Below, piece by piece: positions 1-5,854 of a DNA stretch of 13,791 nucleotides. Below the pieces are notes generated by a model that was not told the origin of the DNA, did no database searches, and saw only the letters and a program-made list of their open reading frames with translations. Within the stretch, counting starts at the first letter, position 1. Each line of letters starts with the position of its first letter. The stretch lies in contig JAHEHB010000111.1 of the NCBI GenBank assembly GCA_024644775.1, forward strand, positions 1-13,791, given 5' to 3'. Source of the stretch: Deltaproteobacteria bacterium (lineage in GTDB: Bacteria; Desulfobacterota; Desulfobacteria; Desulfobacterales; SURF-15). Position numbers and translations under genes: made by a program.

Positions 1-1
1 C

Positions 2-223
2 AATTCAGTAAATTATGAAGAATTTAAAGAAAAAGGGTTTCCCATTGGTTCAGGAGAAGTGGAAAGTGCTCATAAATCGATCCCCCAAAAACGAATGAAG
101 ATTCCGGGAGCATGTTGGCATCCCGAAAGGATTAATCCGATGCTTTCATTAAGGGTATTAAGGGCAAATGGCTGGTGGGACAATTATTGGGAGAACCGTA
201 CAAATCAAAAACTGGCTGCCTAA
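2..223 (+). pseudogene. C-terminal end of an IS transposase (ISKra4-like), cut by the window edge
   Basis: Frame 2 is open from the window edge to TAA at 221-223, giving 73 residues with no start codon in view. The segment PIGSGEVESAHKS, followed by QKRMK.PG..WHPE, then LSLRVLRANGWWDNYW, is the pattern at the C-terminus of DDE transposases of the ISKra4 type. In those proteins the glutamate in the GSGxVE motif is thought to be the last catalytic acid, which would be residue 21 of the visible part. The upstream part lies outside the window, so I cannot tell whether the gene is intact or a remnant. The family name is from memory of the motif. That this is a transposase is fairly secure; the exact IS family is less so. 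The element sits just upstream of the NfeD-flotillin pair and marks this flank as open to mobile DNA. Confidence 0.75.
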
Positions 224-400
224 CTTAAGGAACAGTCATGATTCACACACTTAAAAACTTGTTAACTTTACGAAAAGCTGGTATTTTTTTAAAATAACAA
301 CCGAGCGACGTTTTTTTAAAGATATAAACTTGAAAACCCATAAGCGCTCACCGGTGTGTGTGAATTTATTATCTTTGGAACCAACTGAAGGGAACCTGTC
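224..400. other. Gap between IS transposase and nfeD-like gene, with a 10-bp inverted repeat
   Basis: This 177-bp AT-rich stretch carries attcacacac (241-250) and its exact reverse complement gtgtgtgaat (356-365), about 105 bp apart. Two T-runs followed by A-runs lie between them (284-294 and 311-320). The right end of the insertion sequence should fall here, but without its left end the terminal repeat cannot be identified. A weak promoter-like pair, TTGTTA (259-264) and TATTTT (282-287) with 17-nt spacing, could serve the gene at 401. It matches consensus at only four of six bases in each box. Confidence 0.4.
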
Positions 401-982
401 ATGAAGACACTATTCACACAGTTTAACGGCATTGAAGTCTTTTTCTTACTATGTGCCATTGTTGGCGGTATTTTCGTTTTTATCAGGCTCGTTCTTCAGC
501 TTGTCGGTATTGGAAATCATGTGGATGGCGACTTTACCGTCGATGGCCATAACCTCCATTCACATCACGCTGATTCTGATGTCGGTTTTAAGATTCTTTC
601 GCTCCATGGCCTCACCTCTTTCCTTTTGATGTTCGGTCTCGTCGGATTAGCACTCTATAGACAGAGCAAAATGGGGACGTTTCTTTCAATGACCGGGGCG
701 GTCGCAGCGGGGCTTTTTTCGATTTGGGTGATCGGGAAATTATTTTCTCTTGTTTTAAAATTGCAATCTAGCGGGACCATAACCATAGATAGTGCCGTTG
801 GCGCTGAAGGAAAGGTTTATCTTACGATTCCGGAATATGGAATCGGAAGGGTGCTGGTCAATGTCCATAAAAGTTTACGGGAATACGATGCATCATCGGT
901 CGACAAAAAGGAATTAAAATCGAATACACCGATTCGGGTTGTTTGGGTGGACGGCAATGTTTTGGTCGTCGAAAAAATTTAA
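401..982 (+). CDS. NfeD/YuaF-type membrane protein, flotillin partner
   Basis: A 193-residue protein with three predicted membrane segments (about residues 12-36, 67-86 and 93-118). A soluble C-terminal domain follows (about 128-193), rich in beta strands and ending in VWVDGNVLVVEKI, which fits the OB-fold of the NfeD family. The short form, without the N-terminal ClpP-like protease of long NfeD proteins, resembles Bacillus YuaF. YuaF is encoded with the flotillin YuaG/FloT and acts with it in membrane microdomains. The neighbour downstream is a flotillin, which supports the call. The loop between segments 1 and 2 (residues 40-60) is rich in His (40, 50, 53, 55, 56) and Asp, which I do not recall as a family trait. 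Start: ATG at 401 behind a modest GAAGGGA ribosome-binding site. Family membership is quite sure; the precise role is inferred. Confidence 0.84.
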   Translation: MKTLFTQFNGIEVFFLLCAIVGGIFVFIRLVLQLVGIGNHVDGDFTVDGHNLHSHHADSDVGFKILSLHGLTSFLLMFGLVGLALYRQSKMGTFLSMTGAVAAGLFSIWVIGKLFSLVLKLQSSGTITIDSAVGAEGKVYLTIPEYGIGRVLVNVHKSLREYDASSVDKKELKSNTPIRVVWVDGNVLVVEKI

Positions 983-1046
983 CCACTGTTTAACCACTGA
1001 AAGATGAGCCTGTTTCAAACGTTTCAGTTTGTTCAAGGTTAAGTCG

Positions 1047-1118
1047 TCCGCCTCAGGCGGATTAACCACAGGCATACATTGAGTATTTCGAGGATTAATC
1101 CGCCAAGGCGGATGCCTG
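1047..1118. repeat. Pair of GC-rich hairpins in inverted orientation (REP/BIME-like)
   Basis: Two small palindromes lie in the 191-bp gap between the nfeD-like gene and the flotillin gene. The first is tccgcc-tca-ggcgga (1047-1061); the second is atccgcc-aa-ggcggat (1098-1113). They also pair with each other: ggcggattaa (1056-1065) is the exact complement of ttaatccgcc (1095-1104), and caggcat (1069-1075) of atgcctg (1112-1118). This nested symmetry is typical of intergenic REP-type or miniature mobile repeats. The structure could attenuate read-through into the flotillin gene or stabilise the upstream message. There is no T-run after it, so it is not a simple terminator. Confidence 0.6.
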
Positions 1119-1173
1119 ACACAGAGATTGGGCAAACTGGGACGTTTTGAAATTGGCTCAGACGGGAGGTAAC

Positions 1174-2757
1174 ATGTTCGATTTCGGCTTCTGGCTTCTA
1201 CCGATTGTGGCGTTTATTGTCCTGGTTATCACAACCCTATCTTTTTTAGCGTCGCGTTACAAACGATGTCCGTCTGATCAAATCCTGGTCATATATGGCA
1301 AAGTGGGCGAAGGGCAATCGGCAAACTGTATCCACGGAGGAGGGACGTTGGTATGGCCGCTTATTCAGGATTATGCCTATATGGATCTGACGCCAATGAC
1401 AATCAGTATCCCCTTACAGAAAGCCCTTTCCTTACAGAACATCCGCATTAACGTCCCAAGTACATTTACGGTGGGTATCAGCACGGAAACCGGCATTATG
1501 AACAATGCGGCCGAACGACTTTTAAATTTAAAACAACAAGAAATCGAAGAGATGGCCAAAGAGATTATTTTTGGTCAACTAAGACTTACCGTTGCATCCC
1601 TGACCATCGAGCAAATTAATCAGGACCGCGAAAGCTTTTTAGAATCGATTCGCAAGAACGTAGCCCCGGAGCTCAATAAAATCGGCTTGTATCTCATTAA
1701 TGTGAACATCACGGACATTACCGACGAATCGGACTACATAGAAAGTATCGGAAAAAAGGCAGCAGCTGAAGCCATCAATCAAGCCAAGATTGACGTTGCC
1801 GAACAGGAAAAACACGGGGCGATCGGCGAGGCAGAGGCCGCCAAGGAAAAGGAAATTAGAGTCGCGGAAAACGTGGCAGCGTCCGAGAAAGGTAAAAAAC
1901 AGGCAGACGCCGATCGACGCATATTTGTCCAGCAGCAAGAGACTTCCGCCACTATTGGAGAGACCGAAGCAAACAGGGAAAAGGAAATCAAAGTTGCCGA
2001 GAACCTTGCACAGGCTGAAAAGGGCAAAAAAAAGGCGGAAACTGATAAGCGTATATATATCCAGCGCCAAGAAGCCGACGCAGTTGCCGGTGAAAACACA
2101 GCCAAAGCAGATATTGCCGATGTAGATGCCCAACTCGCCATCAAACAAGCCAACGCGTTGAAACTTGGAGAAGTGGCCAAACGGGAGGCGGAGGTTGAAA
2201 TACAGATGGCGCAATACCGAGCGGAAGAGGAGCGACTCAAAGCCCAAGAAGTTGTGCAGCAGGAGATACAAAAACAGAAAATTGAAATCGCGGCTGAAGC
2301 GGAGGCGGAAAAAAATCGCAGAGAAGCAAAAGGCAACGCCACTGCTACTTTGTTAAAATACCAAGCGGAGGCTCAGGGTGTCAAACAAGTACTCGAAAGT
2401 AAAGCGGCCGGTTATGCGCAACTCGTCAAAAGCTGCGACGGCGATGCGAAAGCGGCGGCAACGTTGCTTATGATCGAAAAACTTGAGCAATTAGTTACTA
2501 TGCAGGCTGAAGCCATCAAAAATTTAAAGATTGATAAAATTACCGTATGGGATTCCGGAAACTCAGACAAAGGTGGTGTCTCGACAGCGAATTTTCTCTC
2601 GGGAATTATTAAAAGCCTGCCGCCTCTGCATGATATCGCGGAGATGGCCGGACTTGAACTGCCAAAATTTCTCGGGGAGATGAAACCCAACGCGAACACA
2701 AACGATGTAAATAAAGAGGAGAAAAGTGGTTTAAAGAAGACCGAAGAGGAAGGTTAG
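1174..2757 (+). CDS. Flotillin-like SPFH/band 7 scaffold protein
   Basis: A 527-residue membrane-anchored scaffold protein, probably organising lipid-raft-like membrane domains with the NfeD-type protein encoded upstream. An N-terminal membrane segment (about residues 5-27) is followed by an SPFH/band 7 domain (about 30-200). A long charged coiled coil rich in AE/EA pairs (about 200-410) comes next. The C-terminal region contains IKNLKIDKITVWDSG, STANFLSGIIKSLPPLH and LELPKFLGEM, a tail I associate with bacterial flotillins. The coiled coil holds a tandem 44-residue duplication (211-254 and 255-298). Start: ATG at 1174 has a strong GGGAGGT five to nine bases upstream. A TTG at 1147 would add nine residues without a comparable ribosome-binding site and was not used. 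Transcription probably ends at the hairpin at 2808-2832. Confidence 0.91.
   Translation: MFDFGFWLLPIVAFIVLVITTLSFLASRYKRCPSDQILVIYGKVGEGQSANCIHGGGTLVWPLIQDYAYMDLTPMTISIPLQKALSLQNIRINVPSTFTVGISTETGIMNNAAERLLNLKQQEIEEMAKEIIFGQLRLTVASLTIEQINQDRESFLESIRKNVAPELNKIGLYLINVNITDITDESDYIESIGKKAAAEAINQAKIDVAEQEKHGAIGEAEAAKEKEIRVAENVAASEKGKKQADADRRIFVQQQETSATIGETEANREKEIKVAENLAQAEKGKKKAETDKRIYIQRQEADAVAGENTAKADIADVDAQLAIKQANALKLGEVAKREAEVEIQMAQYRAEEERLKAQEVVQQEIQKQKIEIAAEAEAEKNRREAKGNATATLLKYQAEAQGVKQVLESKAAGYAQLVKSCDGDAKAAATLLMIEKLEQLVTMQAEAIKNLKIDKITVWDSGNSDKGGVSTANFLSGIIKSLPPLHDIAEMAGLELPKFLGEMKPNANTNDVNKEEKSGLKKTEEEG
1804..2067 (+). repeat. Tandem 132-bp coding repeat in the flotillin coiled coil
   Basis: Codons 211-254 (1804-1935) and 255-298 (1936-2067) encode two adjacent 44-residue units, identical at 26 of 44 positions by my count. 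Each unit has the order QE..., IGE, EKEI.VAEN, EKGKK, A, D.RI, Q. A third partial unit starts at residue 299 (QEADAVAGEN). The DNA copies have clearly diverged, so the duplication is old. Confidence 0.75.
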
Positions 2758-2775
2758 AACGCATTTATTAAATGA

Positions 2776-3078
2776 TTTGGAAGCATCGGATATGAATTCA
2801 CCGACTACACGTTTCGAAGAAACGTGGTTTTTCAAGAATCAACCCGATCAATTCCCCAAACCGACGTGCAAACCAAGACCGATGTAGATGGCCATCAATT
2901 CTGGTTTAGCGCCGGTTTAGGTAATGCGTTTCATCATCGTGCCCTTAGTTTCGGCCCCTATGCACAGACAACATTCGTAAAGTCTGAAATCGACAGCTAC
3001 TCCGAAAAGGATCAATCGGGCTCCGGTCTCCAAATGGTTATCGGCGATAATAATCGAAAATCACACACCACGGATTAA
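2776..3078 (+). pseudogene. Remnant of an autotransporter beta-barrel domain
   Basis: Between stop codons at 2773-2775 and 3076-3078 the plus strand encodes about 100 residues. They start FGSIGYEFTDYTFRRNVVF and continue with a DVDGHQFWFSAGLG segment, LSFGPYAQTTFVKSEIDSY, SEKDQSGSGLQMVIGD and a final TTD. The order GY..., RRNVVF, TDVDG, GPYA, Y.E...SGL...I matches the middle of the outer-membrane beta-barrel domain of type V autotransporters as I remember it. Such a domain is about 250-280 residues long; the start, the last strands, the passenger and a signal peptide are all missing, so it cannot work as a protein. A GTG at 2824 could start an 84-residue frame, but no ribosome-binding site supports it. 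The family assignment rests on remembered motifs and is moderately sure. Confidence 0.62.
2808..2832 (+). terminator. Rho-independent terminator for the flotillin transcript
   Basis: A perfect 8-bp stem, cacgtttc (2808-2815) and gaaacgtg (2819-2826), closes on a GAA loop. One base later comes TTTTT (2828-2832). It lies 50 bases after the flotillin stop codon on the same strand. It sits inside the autotransporter remnant and overlaps its RRNV codons, so a hairpin in dead coding sequence now probably ends the flotillin message. Confidence 0.55.
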
Positions 3079-3119
3079 AGATCACTGGCTATGTTCCCGC
3101 ATGACAATTCAACGTTATT

Positions 3120-3157
3120 CCGAATAGGGCCGAATAGGGAAAGGTTATTCGGTTTTT
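3120..3157 (+). terminator. Tandem 10-bp repeat with a terminator-like hairpin
   Basis: The unit ccgaataggg occurs twice in a row (3120-3129 and 3130-3139). The second copy pairs with tattcgg (3146-3152) through ccgaata (3130-3136), a 7-bp stem with a 9-base loop, followed by TTTTT (3153-3157). This reads as a weak plus-strand terminator facing the convergent minus-strand gene, whose last codons it overlaps. There is no T-run on the minus strand. Confidence 0.3.
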
Positions 3158-4038
3158 CGATACGCTTTAAGATCCTCAACGGTAGGAATCTTGGATTCAC
3201 ACGGAACCTTCGTCTGGCACATACCACAGCCGTATCCGTCAAATTTAAAATGGGTTTTTACATAATCTGAGGTAATGGGTTTAAGGAATGCGAAGCATTT
3301 TTCCTTATCGTGGCCTTCTTTCGTGATGGCATCCACCGGACAGCGTGGAATACATTTCCCGCAGACACCTTGAGAATAAAAAAGACAATATTCCTGATGA
3401 TCCGTATAAGGTCGTCGTGTCGGTTCCGTCTGAATGCGGGCAACGACAGATCCCGCCCGCATGGCCTTTCCCCGGGGGGTGATAAGTCCATCACAGAGTC
3501 CAAAAGTTCCAAGCCCCGAGGCATACGCTGCATGCCGTTCAGACCATGACGAGGCACGTCCGAACCGATCGGATGTCTTTATTTCCCAAAGCGACGAGAA
3601 GATGGGAGCGACCGCTTCCTTTCCCATTTTTTCCAATTCTGCCACCACATAATTTCGAAGCTTATTATTTACTTGTTCTCCAAAAATTCGTGCTCGGGCC
3701 CATCGTTCGGACGGATAGGTTGTTTCATTTCGATTGTCTTCTTTGGTCGCTTCCGTTTGGGGTAATATCCAACTGATTACTGTAAGCTCTTCGGGGGAAA
3801 CCACAATCGATGGAAATGAATACGTAAAAATTTCCATCGGCGTTCGATGAAAGGGGCCCACAAGATCTTTGTAGGCATCGAAAATGGGATCGTCTCCCTT
3901 TGAAAACCCGACCAGGGGTTCACTAAAGGCTTTTTCACGCGGATTCGTCTGAAGCGTGTTTTCCGGAGACAGAACGATAAAGCCCTGGACAAGCGCTATT
4001 AACCATTTTGAAGCTTCCATTTGAGAGCTAAGTGACAT
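3145..4038 (-). CDS. Two-cluster Fe-S protein, QueG/reductive-dehalogenase-like
   Basis: A 297-residue soluble protein without signal peptide or membrane segment. The middle has SERHAAYASGLGTFGLCDGLITP (168-188 region), resembling the segment before the ferredoxin domain of epoxyqueuosine reductase (QueG) and of reductive dehalogenases. Its C-terminus has cysteines at 218, 226, 229 and 233 (CGKCIPRCPVDAI) and at 248, 271, 274 and 280 (CGMCQTKVPC), enough for two 4Fe-4S clusters. The first set is spaced C-x7-C-x2-C-x3-CP instead of the usual C-x2-C-x2-C-x3-CP. It is also shorter than QueG, so true epoxyqueuosine reductase activity is doubtful and I give no symbol. The start has AGGAG just upstream. 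It lies 66 bases after the radical SAM gene on the same strand, suggesting an operon. Substrate unknown. Confidence 0.7.
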   Translation of the reverse strand: MSLSSQMEASKWLIALVQGFIVLSPENTLQTNPREKAFSEPLVGFSKGDDPIFDAYKDLVGPFHRTPMEIFTYSFPSIVVSPEELTVISWILPQTEATKEDNRNETTYPSERWARARIFGEQVNNKLRNYVVAELEKMGKEAVAPIFSSLWEIKTSDRFGRASSWSERHAAYASGLGTFGLCDGLITPRGKAMRAGSVVARIQTEPTRRPYTDHQEYCLFYSQGVCGKCIPRCPVDAITKEGHDKEKCFAFLKPITSDYVKTHFKFDGYGCGMCQTKVPCESKIPTVEDLKAYRKTE

Positions 4039-4104
4039 ATATTTCTCCTCTTACTTAATTCTTGCTTGCAATTACTAATCCGGACATATTTAGTGCGCTT
4101 TCTT

Positions 4105-5283
4105 TTATGAAACGCCCAAAAAATGCGAATACGCGTGTTTAGCAACCCATTGAAATGAACGCAGCAAAGACTGTGTGTAGTGCTTAACCTGATAATTACA
4201 GGTTGAAAGACAATGCGGGCTGCACTTTTTCTTTTGACGATCAAGCCTGACCGGGTCGAATTTGGAACCTTCATAAAGACTGCCCCAATTCTCTTTTTTG
4301 CCATAAAGCTCAAAGCATGGTGCAAAGGTTCCATCCAACCGAATAACAATAGAAAAACGGCCGGCTTCACAGGGCCAAGCGGGCAGCTGATTGCGTATAA
4401 ATCGCTTCATCGCCCCCAAATGATTCACCGAATTGACCATGGTGTACCCTTCCAGGTTCTTTTCGATCAACCAATCCACAAGCTCGTCAACCGCTTGGTA
4501 TTCCCCGTTGGTTATCCATCCACCCTCTGATTCATATTTGTAATAATCATACTGTACTTGCGGTGGTTCATTGATGTGATAGTCGGTGGCGATACCGTAA
4601 TCGTGAGCGATCTCTGTGAGCTTTTTTACGTCTGCGATATTATCTTTTGTGATATTGATGTTAAAAAAAGTAATATAACCATATTTTTTTTCCTGTTGGA
4701 CCAGATATTCAAATTGTGTTTTGATCCGAGAGAAATACTTCGGCAGTCCGTTGTTAGGGTTTACTGCATCCACAGCCAGATTAATAGTGGAAACACCGGC
4801 CTTTCCGATTTCATCAATAAAATCTGCATCCATGAGGATACCGTTTGTGGGAAGGTAGACAAAGAAGCCTTTCTGGACGGCGTACCGAGTTAAATCGATA
4901 ATGTACTGTCCACGTACCAAAGGCTCTCCACCCATATAGGCTAAGACTCTGCAACCATGATAATGTAGGAAATCGACCGCATCTTTTGCCATCTCCATGC
5001 TCATACCCGGAATTTTTTTCCCCTGGCTGTAACAGTAGTGGCAGTCAAGGTTACAATTAAGATCCGTATAAAGGAAGGACAGTACCGGTCGAAATTCGTT
5101 CGAACAGTTACGCGATTTTAGATAAGGGACTATCCAGCTTTTGTAAGCTCTCGTAAAGTTATTTAAATGATATTTAAGGTTGTGTCGATTGGCTTTTTCA
5201 GGCGTTTGCCCCCCCTGAAATCGTTTGTGCTGACTACTGATACCGTCGAATTTTTCTTGATTGATCGCTTGCGTGGTTTCCAT
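4105..5283 (-). CDS. Radical SAM protein with SPASM-like C-terminal cysteines
   Basis: A 392-residue cytoplasmic enzyme. The radical SAM signature CNLDCHYC (C77, C81, C84) binds the cluster that cleaves S-adenosylmethionine. GGEP (118-121) and LPTNG (144-148) fit the SAM-binding barrel. After the barrel come C305 and C323 (in DGTFAPC) and then C354, C358 and C362. This arrangement resembles the auxiliary-cluster region of SPASM or Twitch enzymes, such as peptide maturases. No B12-binding domain is visible. Start: ATG at 5283, eight bases after AGGAGG; an in-frame GTG at 5292 falls inside that ribosome-binding site and was rejected. It is followed by the Fe-S protein gene, a possible electron donor or functional partner. 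I see no small precursor-peptide gene next to it. The substrate cannot be named. Confidence 0.86.
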   Translation of the reverse strand: METTQAINQEKFDGISSQHKRFQGGQTPEKANRHNLKYHLNNFTRAYKSWIVPYLKSRNCSNEFRPVLSFLYTDLNCNLDCHYCYSQGKKIPGMSMEMAKDAVDFLHYHGCRVLAYMGGEPLVRGQYIIDLTRYAVQKGFFVYLPTNGILMDADFIDEIGKAGVSTINLAVDAVNPNNGLPKYFSRIKTQFEYLVQQEKKYGYITFFNINITKDNIADVKKLTEIAHDYGIATDYHINEPPQVQYDYYKYESEGGWITNGEYQAVDELVDWLIEKNLEGYTMVNSVNHLGAMKRFIRNQLPAWPCEAGRFSIVIRLDGTFAPCFELYGKKENWGSLYEGSKFDPVRLDRQKKKCSPHCLSTCNYQVKHYTQSLLRSFQWVAKHAYSHFLGVS

Positions 5284-5356
5284 CGCAGACACCTCCTTTT
5301 CTCGATGGTTAGAGAAAAGCTATGTGTAATAGAGTCATGATGCATCCCTATTATCG

Positions 5357-5384
5357 AGTATAAGTTGCTGTTTGTACACACAAA
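5357..5384 (-). promoter_or_regulatory. Candidate promoter and overlapping palindrome upstream of the radical SAM gene
   Basis: Read on the minus strand, TTTGTG (5384-5379) and TATACT (5362-5357) are 16 bases apart and resemble -35 and -10 boxes. The interval 5369-5382, tgtttgtacacaca, is a near-perfect palindrome pairing at six of seven positions, and it covers the -35/spacer region where a regulator could act. The -10 box is good; the -35 box is weak. Confidence 0.33.
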
Positions 5385-5718
5385 GATGAAACCGCTGACG
5401 AGAATACCTGATTTTAAGCATACAACTAAATAATTGGTGATTCAATATTAATTTATCAATTGATCATACCTTTCTTCTAATTAGTCAGATTTAAGCAGGG
5501 GAAATCCAGCCGTTTTCTATCCGTTAACGCCACCTCCGATAATCTTTATGCTTTTAAGTATATAAATGTTGAATAAGCATCATCATGAGGTCGGTCAACA
5601 AGATACAAAATCGCCATTTATTTTGCATTTTCCCAGAATATGGAATCTTGATATACCTACGAATAGAATCACTGCAAATCCCGATCACTTTAAAAGAATA
5701 AAGCGCCTTGAAGCTGCC

Positions 5719-5780
5719 GATTTGTAGTCAAAGCGTCGGTGCAAATACACTTGACAAATCGCTTTATCCGCTATATGGAT
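5719..5780 (+). promoter_or_regulatory. sat promoter with flanking inverted repeat
   Basis: TTGACA at 5751-5756 is an exact sigma70 -35 box. A -10-like ctatatggat follows at 5771-5780, giving spacings of 15 to 18 bases depending on the hexamer chosen. This leaves a leader of about 70 bases before the sat ATG. The heptamer gatttgt (5719-5725) is repeated in inverse as acaaatc (5754-5760), overlapping the -35 box, which could form an operator. The -35 box is convincing; the operator is speculative. Confidence 0.48.
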
Positions 5781-5854
5781 ACCCTTTTGTTTTATGAATT
5801 TTATGGTCGTAAGCCATTCAATTAAATAAATAAAGTGAAAGGAGAGGAAGCGAT

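Larger units (their letters stand above)
5284..5854. other. 571-bp divergent intergenic region, radical SAM gene / sat
   Basis: No convincing gene is present on either strand. The region is AT-rich and holds the ribosome-binding site and a candidate promoter of the radical SAM gene at its left end. The sat promoter and leader lie at its right end. Between about 5400 and 5700 I see only short palindromes (for example atcaattgat near 5455-5464) and no recognisable riboswitch, tRNA or protein remnant. The length is large for a compact bacterial promoter region, so an unseen small RNA cannot be excluded. Confidence 0.6.

Noticed and set aside
914..1135. Minus-strand 73-codon frame between the nfeD-like and flotillin genes
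   Set aside because: It overlaps the end of the nfeD-like gene and runs through the palindromic repeats; no domain or ribosome-binding site supports it.
1147..1173. Flotillin starting at a TTG at 1147
   Set aside because: The ATG at 1174 has a strong ribosome-binding site (GGGAGGT) at the right distance, and the nine extra residues precede the natural start of the membrane segment.
1639..2342. Long minus-strand open frames (210 and 187 codons) opposite the flotillin gene
   Set aside because: They mirror the repetitive, alanine/glutamate-rich coiled-coil codons, give low-complexity Ser/Phe/Ala-rich proteins and have no recognisable domain.
2824..3078. Intact small gene of 84 codons starting at GTG 2824
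   Set aside because: The similarity to the barrel domain begins upstream of this codon, there is no ribosome-binding site, and the start lies within a terminator hairpin. It is better read as a remnant.
3145..4038. Calling the Fe-S protein QueG (epoxyqueuosine reductase)
   Set aside because: It is shorter than QueG and has a different first-cluster spacing. Only general resemblance is seen, so the specific enzyme name is not justified.
5284..5292. Radical SAM protein starting at a GTG at 5292
   Set aside because: This codon overlaps the AGGAGGT ribosome-binding site, which is correctly placed for the ATG at 5283.
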